From NCBI GenBank assembly GCA_039984955.1, contig JBDWTN010000007.1:1620501-1684500 (forward strand): a stretch of DNA of 64,000 nucleotides, given 5' to 3'. Origin of the DNA: Marinobacter alexandrii. GTDB taxonomy: Bacteria > Bacteroidota > Bacteroidia > Cytophagales > Cyclobacteriaceae. Of this stretch, positions 8,229 to 17,453 are shown one piece after another. The position numbers and the translations under genes are program-made. Below the pieces are notes generated by a model. That model ran no database searches. It was not told the origin of the DNA and was given only the letters and a program-made list of their open reading frames with translations. Position 1 is the first letter of the stretch; every line of letters starts with the position of its first letter.

Positions 8229-9122
8229 ATGAACGGAGGAATTTTAGAAGATTTCAAAAACGCTTGGAATAAGCCAAATAATGCGGTTGCGCAAATAATT
8301 CTTATCAACGTAATTGTCTTTGTTTTCACTGGACTTATGTTAATTCTAGGTCTCGGGGATCAGGTTAGACCTTGGCTTGGTTTGCCATCAAATCCATCAA
8401 CTTTACTTTTAAAACCCTGGACACTTCTTACCCACATATTTGTTCATGATGGCTTCATGCATATACTATTTAATATGCTTTGGTTCTATTGGTTTGGTAG
8501 GATCATTCAGGACTTTATAGGAAGCGATAAGGTCATTGGAATATTTTCAATGGGAGCTCTATTTGGTGCCTTAGTTTACATTTTAGCTTATAATGCGATT
8601 CCAAAATTTGAAAATGCCTCTCACATAGCCACAATGGTGGGTGCAAGCGCAGGAGTTACCGCAGTTGTAATAGGAGCTGCAGTGCACTCACCTAATTACA
8701 CGATACTCCTCATGTTTATCGGCCCTGTTAAGATCAAGTACATTGCCTTAGTATCAGTATTCCTCAGCCTGATTGGAACCAGAGGCAATGTAAATGCTGG
8801 AGGAGAATTTGCGCATCTTGGCGGAGCGATGATGGGATGGTTCTATATAACGCAATTAAAGCAGGGTAATAACATAGGAGGCTGGATTACTGCTTCTATA
8901 CAATTCATCAAAAGCATGTTTAAACCACAAACTAAAATCAAGGTCACCCATCGATCTGGTAACAGAAGGCCAACTAAAAAGGCAACAAGTTCTAAGCAAT
9001 CTGAGAGTGGCAGCACTCCACAATCAGAAATAGATGCCATTCTGGACAAGATATCTGACAAAGGCTATGAGAGCTTAACAAAAGATGAGAAGCAGAAGCT
9101 TTTTAATGCGAGTAAAAAATAG
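8229..9122 (+). CDS. rhomboid family intramembrane serine protease with C-terminal helical tail
   Basis: Second rhomboid, one base after the first. Motifs: HIFVHDGFMHILFNMLWFY, GASAG (catalytic Ser near residue 140) and FAHLGGA (catalytic His near 197). After the last membrane helix come a basic linker of about 40 residues and a short helical module at the C-terminus (DAILDKISDKGYESLTKDEK), as in the DUF6576-like tail of Bacteroidota rhomboids. The two paralogs are only distantly alike, so this is an old pair and not a recent duplication. Substrates are unknown. Confidence 0.92.
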   Translation: MNGGILEDFKNAWNKPNNAVAQIILINVIVFVFTGLMLILGLGDQVRPWLGLPSNPSTLLLKPWTLLTHIFVHDGFMHILFNMLWFYWFGRIIQDFIGSDKVIGIFSMGALFGALVYILAYNAIPKFENASHIATMVGASAGVTAVVIGAAVHSPNYTILLMFIGPVKIKYIALVSVFLSLIGTRGNVNAGGEFAHLGGAMMGWFYITQLKQGNNIGGWITASIQFIKSMFKPQTKIKVTHRSGNRRPTKKATSSKQSESGSTPQSEIDAILDKISDKGYESLTKDEKQKLFNASKK

Positions 9123-9167
9123 CGAAACCCATATCTGGATTTCGCCATTAAACGATTTCATTAGGAG

Positions 9168-10391
9168 TTAATCCTCAACCTTGTAAGAAATAAGACCAGG
9201 ATATAACTCACTGTTCCTTGTTGCATAGATATATTCTGATCCATCGAGAAGAACTAGGAAAAGTTCTTCATCCAATACTGCATTTGCATGCATCTTAAAT
9301 GTTTCCACTGTAGCGGGATCATCAAGGAAGGAAGTAGTTGTGAAAGTGATACTATCGTTTTCATCAAGTTCTGAAATTTCTAGTTCACTATTGAGAGAGG
9401 TCACAATAAAAGGATCTGAATTTTCATCCTTCTTCCCATCTAGAATTAGAAATTGCTTGTAAGTACCTTGAATTTCATCAGGGTTTCCCGAAGTTTTTCT
9501 CAGATTGAAATATCCTATGAAAGTGGAGTCGTTATGATCTACAATGTAACCCGGACTTGAAATTCTATTCCTGTATAAATAGAAAAGCTCTGGAGTTTCA
9601 TTGATATTTTGATAAAGTGAGCCTATCCCAAAAAGTGTATCAGAAGTGTATTCAACCTCGAAAATATAAGCTGTGCCTCCACCAAAATTATACACAACAC
9701 TGTCTGCATTGATATTAAACACATACTCAACCTCTGGGTCTCCATAACCTGTTGAATTGTAAGCGAAATAGAACCCATCCTCCCATCTTCTCCCAGATTT
9801 CACTGTAGATGTTAATATCACTTCATCTTCCAATTCTAATGAGGTAGCAAGGTTTCTGGCTGCATAAAATGGATGTACAAATTCAAGGTCTAAACTAAGG
9901 CCAGCGTTAAGAGTTGTAAGTAAATTCTGTAATTCACCACCAAAATTTGAAGATGATAAATCGATCGAATTAGATTCTATTTCATCTGAAACTTCTTTTT
10001 GAATAGCAATCCCATTCGAAGTATTTCCATCTGAATCGAGTGATTGCAGGAGTGACGCAATATTTTTCACTAAAGATGTATTGATTGTCGCATCTGCGCC
10101 TCCAAGATCAATTGGGCTAATTGTTTCCTTCGGAACAACTTTTCCAAGACTTACTGCTCCAACTCTAAATTCAATATCCTCTCCTTCTTCGTAAATAAAA
10201 GTTCCTTCAGAATTGGTGTACCCGGTTGTGTCTCCAGAAATAAATAGCAGCCCCTCAACTGGGGAGTCTAAAAATACTCCTGATAAATAAGACTTTTCTT
10301 GTTCCTTAGGTGTCGTTGAATCATCTGAACCACAACCTGTCCATAAAATAAGTACTATCAGAGCAAGCAAAATTTTAATGTAATTTCTCAC
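9168..10391 (-). CDS. lipoprotein of unknown function
   Basis: The chosen start is a GTG at 10391, giving a 20-residue lipoprotein signal ending in the lipobox LWTGC. The longer frame from an ATG at 10436 adds 15 residues before the signal, but an exact promoter element TACCTTTG lies inside those codons (10418-10425), so the ATG would not be transcribed. The mature protein starts with a Ser/Thr/Pro linker, then a domain resembling a small carboxypeptidase-regulatory-like beta sandwich (YLSGVFLDSPVEGLLFISGD). A larger beta-rich region rich in Asp/Glu/Ser follows. I do not recognise the main domain. Probably anchored in the outer membrane. Confidence 0.8.
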   Translation of the reverse strand: MRNYIKILLALIVLILWTGCGSDDSTTPKEQEKSYLSGVFLDSPVEGLLFISGDTTGYTNSEGTFIYEEGEDIEFRVGAVSLGKVVPKETISPIDLGGADATINTSLVKNIASLLQSLDSDGNTSNGIAIQKEVSDEIESNSIDLSSSNFGGELQNLLTTLNAGLSLDLEFVHPFYAARNLATSLELEDEVILTSTVKSGRRWEDGFYFAYNSTGYGDPEVEYVFNINADSVVYNFGGGTAYIFEVEYTSDTLFGIGSLYQNINETPELFYLYRNRISSPGYIVDHNDSTFIGYFNLRKTSGNPDEIQGTYKQFLILDGKKDENSDPFIVTSLNSELEISELDENDSITFTTTSFLDDPATVETFKMHANAVLDEELFLVLLDGSEYIYATRNSELYPGLISYKVED

Positions 10392-10417
10392 TATAGTTGA
10401 ATTTAATTTTAAAAATG

Positions 10418-10425
10418 CAAAGGTA
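10418..10425 (-). promoter_or_regulatory. -7 promoter element TACCTTTG of the lipoprotein gene
   Basis: Exact match to TAnnTTTG on the minus strand, 27 bases before the GTG at 10391. It lies within the first codons of the longer possible frame and so decides the start. Confidence 0.6.
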
Positions 10426-10454
10426 GTATTTAACATTCGGATGGCAGAAGGATA

Positions 10455-11300
10455 CTATTTCATCCGTTCAAAGACCAGCATCTCCTGTGGCTTTCCTTCG
10501 TTCTTCTCACTTAGTGTATAGAAGTTTTTTTTATACCAGCACATCGCCTCACCTTGAGGTTCGGGTGCATACGCTATGTTGATGGGATTCCAATCTAAAA
10601 TCCTTTCTAAAGCTGGCTTCTTAGACGCACTCCAGAAATAGATGGCATCATAATGTTTTAACAATATCTCTCCATCCTCATTGATATCTGCAGCGGTAAA
10701 ATTTCTAGAGGGTATTGTCCCTTTTGATTTGATGACTGTTTTAGCACTTTCCTTAAAAGGGAAAGAATAAACCATGGATTTTTTTTCTCGCTTGGTTATC
10801 AACACGAATTCCTCCGTGCGCTTATCATACATAATAGCTTCAGCATCTCTCGAGCCTTCTTGATATTGAAATTGCATAACAGCTATTTCTTCTTTTGGAA
10901 TGGAAACACTCCCCCTTTTGTCAAACTTTGGTTCCTCAAGACGGATCAGTTTAACTTCATCATATACAGCTCGATTGTCACCAATTTCTGCAACATAGAT
11001 ATAAGAGGTGTTTCCCTCTCTTACGGTTACAATTTCCTCCCAATCGCGATTAATTATCCCCTCTAATTTCACCTCCATTTTCACCTGTCCATTCGTATCA
11101 ATCAAGAACAGCATAGGCCGACCTCCACTATCATTGTGGGTCCAGAAATAACCAGGGTTTTGATGTGATTCTTCTAAACCAGAGGCCTCTATGAGCCTTT
11201 CATCTTCAATTATCGCGATTACCCGCTGAGATGAAAAAAACTGGGGTGATAAACTAGCAGACAATAATGTCAGTAAAATAATGGTAGCTGTCTTCAACAT
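10455..11300 (-). CDS. secreted protein, probable beta-propeller
   Basis: N-terminal signal peptide (LLTLLSASLS region), then about 255 residues of regularly spaced beta strands with motifs such as EASGLEES, WTHNDSGG, NRDWEEI and YVAEIGDN, which resemble esterase-like or SdiA-regulated propeller proteins. RDWEEI and EAIMYDK are conserved in this type of Bacteroidota protein as far as I recall. No catalytic set is evident. Its own promoter (TTG-N21-TAATATTG) lies upstream. The precise function is unknown. Confidence 0.75.
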   Translation of the reverse strand: MLKTATIILLTLLSASLSPQFFSSQRVIAIIEDERLIEASGLEESHQNPGYFWTHNDSGGRPMLFLIDTNGQVKMEVKLEGIINRDWEEIVTVREGNTSYIYVAEIGDNRAVYDEVKLIRLEEPKFDKRGSVSIPKEEIAVMQFQYQEGSRDAEAIMYDKRTEEFVLITKREKKSMVYSFPFKESAKTVIKSKGTIPSRNFTAADINEDGEILLKHYDAIYFWSASKKPALERILDWNPINIAYAPEPQGEAMCWYKKNFYTLSEKNEGKPQEMLVFERMK

Positions 11301-11318
11301 ATGATTCTTAAGGATTTA

Positions 11319-11350
11319 CAATATTAAGATTTTATGAAATGATTATGCAA
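11319..11350 (-). promoter_or_regulatory. candidate promoter of the secreted propeller gene
   Basis: Minus-strand TTG at 11350-11348, 21-base spacer, TAATATTG at 11326-11319 (one mismatch to TAnnTTTG). The ATG is 18 bases further on. Confidence 0.45.
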
Positions 11351-11487
11351 GCCGTTCGACGAAAGCTCAACAAGCGTTGGGTTATTGGCTACTTAGCCAC
11401 ATATAGCATTCATATATTCTACTAGTTTTTGAAAGGAAACCTAAAGAATGAGCCCCATTAGATAGGTTCAACAAATTCCAATAAAAA

Positions 11488-12450
11488 CTATTTCTTTTTG
11501 ACTGTATGAGCGTAAATAACATTGCCATCCACATCTACATATTGATTGTAAATGGAATCTTGCGTAATAGAGCTAGCCACAAAACCCTGAATGGCTTTTG
11601 CGAAAACTGAGTGCTCCATCATACCTGTTTCCCGAACTTCTGATCCCGCACCAGAAATGATGTGATGAGTAGGTAATTGATCGTTTTTGATATGCTGTAA
11701 GTCATGTTCATGACCCGCCAAGTATAAGTGTACTTTATGTTTTGTCAGCAGTTTTTCAATATGTGTTCTTACCCACATTTGATCTTCGACTCGCTTCCCG
11801 CCAGTATATAGTGGATGATGTCCAACAACTATTTTCCAATCTACTTCCACATCTAAAACTTCATCCATCCAGGCAAGCTGTGCCGTCGTGTCTTGATCAT
11901 GTACTTTGACATACTTGGTCTCTTGGTAGTACTCATCATTTAGAGGACTGGTATCAATGAATACAAATCGAATAATCGCTCCGTCATCAGTCTCAATATC
12001 TTTGAAATAGTATTGAGCTGGCATATTCCATCGTTGGCTGATGTTGGAATAATCGATTTGAGCCTGATAGTTTCCTCGGTAGTCGTGATTTCCAAGCACC
12101 ACATACCACGGACAAAAAAGTGTATGCCCTGAATATATGTTTTCAAAAGATGAAACCCAATAAGGGTCCTGAGTGCTGGCCACACCATTGGGATAAAAAT
12201 TATCGCCTGTTGAGACAATAAACTCCGGCTCAATCTTTCTGCCCGCAAGGTCCATCATATCTGCAAGCTCCTTTTGCTTATACTCTCCATTTCTTCCCCA
12301 ATCACCAATAGTATAGAAATGATAGGCATCTTCTATCTCATGGAAATCTGATGAGACTTTTACTGCCTTCCCCTCGGTTGTCTTTTGCTCTGCAATTGGC
12401 TGACAACTAACAAATGCAATAATTATTAAAAATAAATATCTGAATTTCAT
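11488..12450 (-). CDS. metallophosphoesterase lipoprotein, purple acid phosphatase-like
   Basis: The lipobox FVSC after a short hydrophobic signal indicates a lipoprotein. The calcineurin-like metal-binding blocks are in order: GDWGRNG, GDNFYPNGV, GNHDYRGN, VGHHPLYTGG and AGHEHDLQ. The spacing and the GDW/GDNFYPNG blocks match the small (mammalian TRAP/ACP5-like) purple acid phosphatases. It follows a TonB receptor gene on the same strand with a 69-base gap that holds a hairpin. The pair suggests release of phosphate from an organic phosphate at the cell surface, with the receptor taking up the product; this is inference. Confidence 0.9.
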   Translation of the reverse strand: MKFRYLFLIIIAFVSCQPIAEQKTTEGKAVKVSSDFHEIEDAYHFYTIGDWGRNGEYKQKELADMMDLAGRKIEPEFIVSTGDNFYPNGVASTQDPYWVSSFENIYSGHTLFCPWYVVLGNHDYRGNYQAQIDYSNISQRWNMPAQYYFKDIETDDGAIIRFVFIDTSPLNDEYYQETKYVKVHDQDTTAQLAWMDEVLDVEVDWKIVVGHHPLYTGGKRVEDQMWVRTHIEKLLTKHKVHLYLAGHEHDLQHIKNDQLPTHHIISGAGSEVRETGMMEHSVFAKAIQGFVASSITQDSIYNQYVDVDGNVIYAHTVKKK

Positions 12451-12468
12451 CTTGTGTATAATTAAAGA

Positions 12469-12497
12469 AAGGAAGGTTGCTTTATAGCACCTTCCTT
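12469..12497 (-). terminator. hairpin between TonB receptor and phosphatase genes
   Basis: AAGGAAGG / CCTTCCTT plus inner TGCT / AGCA, with one bulged base and a TTAT loop. On the minus strand a T-rich stretch (TTCTTTAATT) follows. It could be a partial terminator reducing phosphatase expression relative to the receptor, or a processing or stability hairpin. Confidence 0.5.
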
Positions 12498-12519
12498 TAC
12501 AATGATTTATTTGTTATTC

Positions 12520-15312
12520 TTATTTGTTGAACATGTCAAACTTCACTCCGAAGTTATACTTAGGACCGTAGAATTCAGACTGCATCGTTCTGTTCTGCTG
12601 ACCTTGATAATACCTCAATGGTTGGTTCGTCAGGTTGTTTGCTTCTCCGAAAACCCTCCACTTGGATGTCACCGCGTATGATGCATTGATGTCGAGGAAG
12701 AACTGCTCATCGTAATATCTGTCTTCAAATGAATTCCCTCCAACCTCATCGATGTAATCAGATGAATAGTTTATAGAAGCTCTTATTACTAACTTCTTGG
12801 ACTCAAAGGAAAGTGATCCATTGAACATGTTATTCGCCGTTCCCGGAAGATCAATATCATCTCTGGTATCTCCGTCCTCATTAGCAATGCCCGTTACATC
12901 GGAGGATAGATTGGTGTAGTTCAAATAAACTCCAATTCCTTTCCAAATGCCAGGTAAGAAATCTAGTTGACGCTGGACGGATACTTCAAACCCTGTGATG
13001 CTACCTTCACCTGAATTCTGTGCTTGGAATACATCGTAATTTTCTCCATCAATTACCTGCTCACTTGAGCCGATGTAAATAAAGTTGTCAATCGATTTGT
13101 AGAATCCTCCTATGGAAAAGAGACCTACTGACTGAAAGTACATTTCTCCCATCAAGTCAATGTTTGAAGAAGTAGTTGGATCCAAATTTGGATTGCCTAA
13201 AAACAATTCAAGGTCTTCCGTTCTGTTATCTACATATGGCACCAAATCGAAGTAGTTGGGTCTTGCCAATGAATTGGTCCAAGCAGCTCGTACAATTATA
13301 TCATCTGTGAAATCATACTTGAAGTGCAATGAAGGAAGTATGTTCGTATAATCATCCGATCCTGTTATTTCCTGAACCAGTGTTTCTTCATCGACTACCT
13401 CGTTTCCAACATAGTCAAAAGATGTCCTTTCAATTCTCACTCCGGCCAGCACTTTCAGGTCACCAAAGTTTTGATCCACCTGAGCATAACCGGCAATGAT
13501 GTTTTCTTCTGCTGTGTAGTTTGCGGCTAAGAATTCACTCGGCTGAGATTCACCTTCAAACAGTGCGCTGTTATCCAAATCAAGACCGCCAAGATATTGA
13601 GGCGATACAAAGTTTCCTGCCTGGAATTGGCTTCCGGCGAGGTAGTCAGCATCTGTTTGATTGATGGTAGGTACTTGACTTAAAGTTGCCACATTAGTAT
13701 CATCCACCCATCCATACTCAGTGAAATTGTTGTCTCTGAATTTCTTCTTTCCTCGGTATTTAGCTCCAAATTTCAGAAAGCCTCCATCTTGAAATTTAAC
13801 AGGTAGTTTAAAGTCTATTTGAAATACCTGATCCTTTTCTTCCGTGAATTGAAACTCTCTTTCAATTTTATCAAACGCATAATTGTTATCTGCTCCGTCT
13901 GCAGCATTCGTAGGGGTAATGAGTGGGAATTCCGGATCTGAAACATCCACATTCAGAGGTCCTCCTGCAAAATCTGTTTCGTAAACGATGTATCTCTCAT
14001 CCGGGCGCTCCTCAGAAGCTTTGGCAATCGAACCCATCCAGCTCATGTCTAAAGCACCAAAGTCATGCTGTCCTCCGATAGATAGCATTCTTACTCGCTG
14101 ATCTTCCAGTCGTCTGTTATCTACTCGATCACTTCCTACACCTCCTTTGGTCTGACGAGATGCTTCACCATAATAGGCTGTAGGAGCGCTGTTTGTGCCA
14201 TTTGCGAAATCTGCATTTTCTACACTTGTTCTTAGTCTGAACCTATTTTCCCAATCATCTCTCCAAGTGTACATGCTTTTCACAAATAGGCTGTGACTTG
14301 TATTGATTTCATAGTTGAAGTCAAGTGACGCACTTCTTCGTGTTCTTTCTATTTGATATTCTCGGATATCCGTTTCAGCCACGTATGGTGCAACTTCATA
14401 GTCTTCACCATCCGCTGCGTTTTCTACTTCATTGGACCACTCTGCTTCAATATTATCAGACCCAATCATATCATTTCGATACGATCCGCTAAAGATCACG
14501 CCTAGCTTTCCAAATCCTTTACCTACTACAATTCCTCCATTGTATCCAAGGCCTTCACCAACTACTGCTCTGCTTGTTCCCAGGTTCCCTGAAACTCTCA
14601 GACCTGTAGGAGGCGTTCTGGTCACCAGGTTTACTGATCCTCCAATTGCATCGGCATCCATTGCTGGTGTTATCGCTTTATTAACCTGCACAGTTTGGAT
14701 CATATCCGCAGGTATCAAATCCATCTGGATGTTTCTATTATCGCCCTCAGCAGATGGCAACCTGTTTCCATTCAATGTTACTGAATTGAGCTGAGGTGCC
14801 AGACCTCTGATAATGATGTTTCTAGCCTCACCTTGATCGCCTTGCATGGTAATGCCGGGTACACGCTTTAAAGCATCTCCCATGTTTGCATCAGGGAAGC
14901 GGCCTATTTGGTCTGCAGCGATTACATTAGTAATGTTGTCATTCGTTCTTTGCTGATTGATCGCCTTGGCCTGGCCCTTGAGTCGATCTCCAAGAACAAT
15001 AACTTCTGCACCTTCGGTTGCTCCTGGCTCCATATCAAAATCAACTTTTGTATTTCCGGAAACTGTCACCGGCTGAGTGATTTTGATGTAACCAAGATAA
15101 GATACTTCAAGTGTGTAATCACCTGCTTCAACATTGATGGTGTAGTTTCCATTTCCATCGGAAATACCTCCTACATATTCCTTTTCGAGTACTTTAATAG
15201 TAGCGCCTGGAAGTGGCAAGCCAAATTCATCGGTGACTCTTCCTTTGATACTTTGTGCGAATAGCGAAGTGATACTGATCATGAGTATCACACCAAGTAA
15301 AATTCTTTTCAT
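12520..15312 (-). CDS. TonB-dependent receptor with N-terminal carboxypeptidase-regulatory-like domain
   Basis: Outer-membrane importer of 930 residues. Order: signal peptide (1-19), CarboxypepD_reg-like beta sandwich (about 20-105, start IKGRVTDEFGLPLPGATIKV), plug domain (about 115-235, with GDALKRVPGITMQG and IIIRGLAPQLNSVTLNGNRL), then a beta barrel to the C-terminus ending in Phe-Asn-Lys. The plug pattern (PDANMGDALKRVPGI) resembles the TonB-Xanth-Caul subfamily. No SusD partner lies nearby, so it is not a standard polysaccharide locus. The downstream phosphatase suggests an organophosphate substrate. The promoter is at 15336-15363. Confidence 0.94.
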   Translation of the reverse strand: MKRILLGVILMISITSLFAQSIKGRVTDEFGLPLPGATIKVLEKEYVGGISDGNGNYTINVEAGDYTLEVSYLGYIKITQPVTVSGNTKVDFDMEPGATEGAEVIVLGDRLKGQAKAINQQRTNDNITNVIAADQIGRFPDANMGDALKRVPGITMQGDQGEARNIIIRGLAPQLNSVTLNGNRLPSAEGDNRNIQMDLIPADMIQTVQVNKAITPAMDADAIGGSVNLVTRTPPTGLRVSGNLGTSRAVVGEGLGYNGGIVVGKGFGKLGVIFSGSYRNDMIGSDNIEAEWSNEVENAADGEDYEVAPYVAETDIREYQIERTRRSASLDFNYEINTSHSLFVKSMYTWRDDWENRFRLRTSVENADFANGTNSAPTAYYGEASRQTKGGVGSDRVDNRRLEDQRVRMLSIGGQHDFGALDMSWMGSIAKASEERPDERYIVYETDFAGGPLNVDVSDPEFPLITPTNAADGADNNYAFDKIEREFQFTEEKDQVFQIDFKLPVKFQDGGFLKFGAKYRGKKKFRDNNFTEYGWVDDTNVATLSQVPTINQTDADYLAGSQFQAGNFVSPQYLGGLDLDNSALFEGESQPSEFLAANYTAEENIIAGYAQVDQNFGDLKVLAGVRIERTSFDYVGNEVVDEETLVQEITGSDDYTNILPSLHFKYDFTDDIIVRAAWTNSLARPNYFDLVPYVDNRTEDLELFLGNPNLDPTTSSNIDLMGEMYFQSVGLFSIGGFYKSIDNFIYIGSSEQVIDGENYDVFQAQNSGEGSITGFEVSVQRQLDFLPGIWKGIGVYLNYTNLSSDVTGIANEDGDTRDDIDLPGTANNMFNGSLSFESKKLVIRASINYSSDYIDEVGGNSFEDRYYDEQFFLDINASYAVTSKWRVFGEANNLTNQPLRYYQGQQNRTMQSEFYGPKYNFGVKFDMFNK

Positions 15313-15635
15313 TTAGTTAGGGATTGATTATCCCGCTAATGTAGGAGACGTGTTTTGCGACAAGGTGAGCCTTGATTTAACAAAACATGAACAATCCCGC
15401 TCCAAAATGAACAGGCATTTACCTGTTTATTATGAATGTTAATCCTGCTTTAAGCCTAAAATGTAACCTCTTGATAATCAAGATACCTCTTCTTAACATA
15501 GGCCATTTCTGAGGTATCAAAACTCTCAAAGCTCCGATAAGGCACTAGGCGATAATAATGTCACCCACTAGATACTCGATGAGAATACTGCTGCTTAATA
15601 TGATCTACGTATAATTAAATAGCTACTCTTGTCTT
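15313..15635. other. 323-base divergent intergenic region
   Basis: It holds the TonB receptor promoter on the minus side. On the plus side TACTCTTG, one mismatch to TAnnTTTG, ends 4 bases before the hydrolase ATG. The middle contains a short repeat of the form ACAGGcatttaCCTGT (15413-15428). No open frame or RNA gene is evident, and I see nothing else. Confidence 0.5.
15336..15363 (-). promoter_or_regulatory. probable promoter of the TonB receptor/phosphatase unit
   Basis: Minus-strand TTG at 15363-15361, 17-base spacer, TACATTAG at 15343-15336. The -7 part differs from TAnnTTTG at two late positions. The leader to the ATG is about 23 bases. Confidence 0.45.
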
Positions 15636-16370
15636 ATGAAAAATACAATCTTCATTGCGCTCATAGCTTTTTCGTTAAGTGCTACCGCTCAAAAACAGAT
15701 CTCATTTCCGTCGAAAGATGCGATTAGTGTTGTAGCTGATCTGTATGCTTCACATGACAAATCGGCTCCATTCATCATTCTGTTTCATCAGGCAGGATAC
15801 AGCCGCGGTGAGTATCAGGAAATAGCACCCAAACTTAATGCTATGGGTTTTAACTGTCTCGCCGTTGATCTCAGATCTGGGAATGCTGCCAATGGTATTG
15901 AGAATCTTACTACTAAAAATGCCCGAAGTGCTGGTAAGCCAACTAAATATGTGAACACTATTCCAGATATTGAAGCGGCAATCGAATATGTTAAAAGCAA
16001 TGATTTAGCAAACGAGCACCCAATCATTTGGGGAAGCTCCTATTCTTCTTCTTTGGTATTGAAATGCGCAAGCTATACTGAAGTGAGAGGGGTGCTTTCA
16101 TTCTCCCCAGGTGAGTATTTCAAGAATGATGGAGAGTCTGGTGACTTCATTACAAGTAGTGTTAAAAACATTAAATATCCGGTCTTCATTACTTCTGCAA
16201 AAAGTGAGAAAGGCAACTGGTGGAAGATGTATGAATCAATATCTTCTGAAAAGACTTATTTTCTACCTGAATCTCAAGGTAAGCATGGATCCTCAGCACT
16301 GTGGGAAAAGACTAATGGCAATGAAGAATATTGGAAAGCTGTCACTTCTTTTTTAAGTCAATTTCTATGA
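15636..16370 (+). CDS. secreted alpha/beta hydrolase
   Basis: Signal peptide ending near ATAQ (residue 18), then an alpha/beta-hydrolase fold. Visible landmarks: the oxyanion region ILFHQAGYSRGEY, the strand NCLAVDLRSG, the nucleophile elbow WGSSYSSSL (Ser in a GxSxS variant of GxSxG), a possible acid in the late strand VFITSAKSEKG, and a His in GKHGSSALW. It resembles dienelactone-hydrolase-type enzymes. The substrate is unknown. Its end overlaps the convergent rlmN gene by 6 bases. Confidence 0.85.
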   Translation: MKNTIFIALIAFSLSATAQKQISFPSKDAISVVADLYASHDKSAPFIILFHQAGYSRGEYQEIAPKLNAMGFNCLAVDLRSGNAANGIENLTTKNARSAGKPTKYVNTIPDIEAAIEYVKSNDLANEHPIIWGSSYSSSLVLKCASYTEVRGVLSFSPGEYFKNDGESGDFITSSVKNIKYPVFITSAKSEKGNWWKMYESISSEKTYFLPESQGKHGSSALWEKTNGNEEYWKAVTSFLSQFL

Positions 16371-17405
16371 TGCAACCTTGCTCTTGTTAGCAAGTTGCCC
16401 ACAAGCTGCATCAATATCTTTACCTCGACTTCTTCTCACACTGGTATGAATTCCTCCTTTTATCAAGTGATTGGCAAAACGATCAATGGTCTCCGGGTCC
16501 GCTTTACTGAATGACGCCTCTGAGATTGGATTGTATTCAATAATGTTGATCCGAGTGGGCACCCTGCGAGCATATTTCAATAATTTTTCTGCATCCTCAA
16601 TTGAATCGTTGAAATCATAAAAGAGTATGTATTCAAATGTGATTCGATTACCGGTCTTTTCATAGAAGTAACGCAATGAATCCATTAAAGCATCGAGGGT
16701 GTTTGTTTCATTGATAGGCATGATGGTATCCCGCTTCTTATCATCTGCTGCATGAAGGGATAATGCTAGATTAAACTTTACTTCATCGTCCGCCAGTTTA
16801 GTGATCATCTTAGCGATACCTGCTGTAGAAACAGTAATTCGCTTAGGAGACATATTCAGGCCATCTTCGGAAGTGATTCGATCAATCCCCTTCATCATTC
16901 CTTTATAGTTAAGAAGAGGTTCACCCATGCCCATGAAAACTATGTTAGAAAGTGGTTTTTGATAATGCTCTTCTGCTTGATCGCGAATAGCAACCACTTG
17001 GTCATAAATTTCCCCTGCATCTAGGTTTCTCTCCCGCTTCATGTAGCCCGTAGCACAAAACTTGCAACTCAGTGAACACCCAACTTGAGAAGAAACACAA
17101 GCGGTCATACGATCATCTGCGGGAATTAACACCCCCTCAATCAAATGTTTATCATGCAATCGAAAAGCGGACTTGATGGTGCCATCATTTGAAAGCTGAG
17201 AATTATCTAGTGCAATGTGGTTGATACTGTATTCTTCTTTTAGCTTATCTCTCAATCCCTTTGAAAGGTTCGACATTTCATCGAATGTCTTTGCAGACTT
17301 CTCCCACAGCCATTCCCATACTTGTTTAGCACGAAACTTTTTCTCTCCATTGGCCTCAAACCAACTCATTAATCCGTCTAGCGATTCTTTACGAATATCT
17401 TGCAT
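16365..17405 (-). CDS. rlmN: 23S rRNA (adenine(2503)-C(2))-methyltransferase RlmN
   Basis: Radical-SAM enzyme that methylates A2503 of 23S rRNA and A37 of some tRNAs. The cluster motif CSLSCKFCATG (CxxxCxxC), the GMGEPLLN loop and the catalytic cysteine near the end (DIDAACGQL) are present. The frame is open to 17453, but an exact TACCTTTG promoter lies at 17410-17417. The downstream ATG at 17405 gives MQDIRKESLDGLMSWF, a normal RlmN N-terminus, so I start there (346 residues). The transcript would be nearly leaderless. It is divergent from the TRAP operon. Confidence 0.95.
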   Translation of the reverse strand: MQDIRKESLDGLMSWFEANGEKKFRAKQVWEWLWEKSAKTFDEMSNLSKGLRDKLKEEYSINHIALDNSQLSNDGTIKSAFRLHDKHLIEGVLIPADDRMTACVSSQVGCSLSCKFCATGYMKRERNLDAGEIYDQVVAIRDQAEEHYQKPLSNIVFMGMGEPLLNYKGMMKGIDRITSEDGLNMSPKRITVSTAGIAKMITKLADDEVKFNLALSLHAADDKKRDTIMPINETNTLDALMDSLRYFYEKTGNRITFEYILFYDFNDSIEDAEKLLKYARRVPTRINIIEYNPISEASFSKADPETIDRFANHLIKGGIHTSVRRSRGKDIDAACGQLANKSKVAS

Positions 17406-17409
17406 TTTG

Positions 17410-17417
17410 CAAAGGTA
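17410..17417 (-). promoter_or_regulatory. -7 promoter element TACCTTTG of rlmN
   Basis: Exact TAnnTTTG match on the minus strand, ending 4 bases before the ATG at 17405, so the leader is very short or absent. It excludes the longer start at 17453. Confidence 0.6.
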
Positions 17418-17453
17418 TGAATATGGTATTGGTTCTTTTACTATTTTCGTCAA

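Noticed and set aside
11365-11382. GCTCAAC-AAGC-GTTGGGT resembles one end of an integron attC site
   Set aside because: Only one half is present; no complementary partner within 130 bases and no integrase or cassette array, so chance is more likely.
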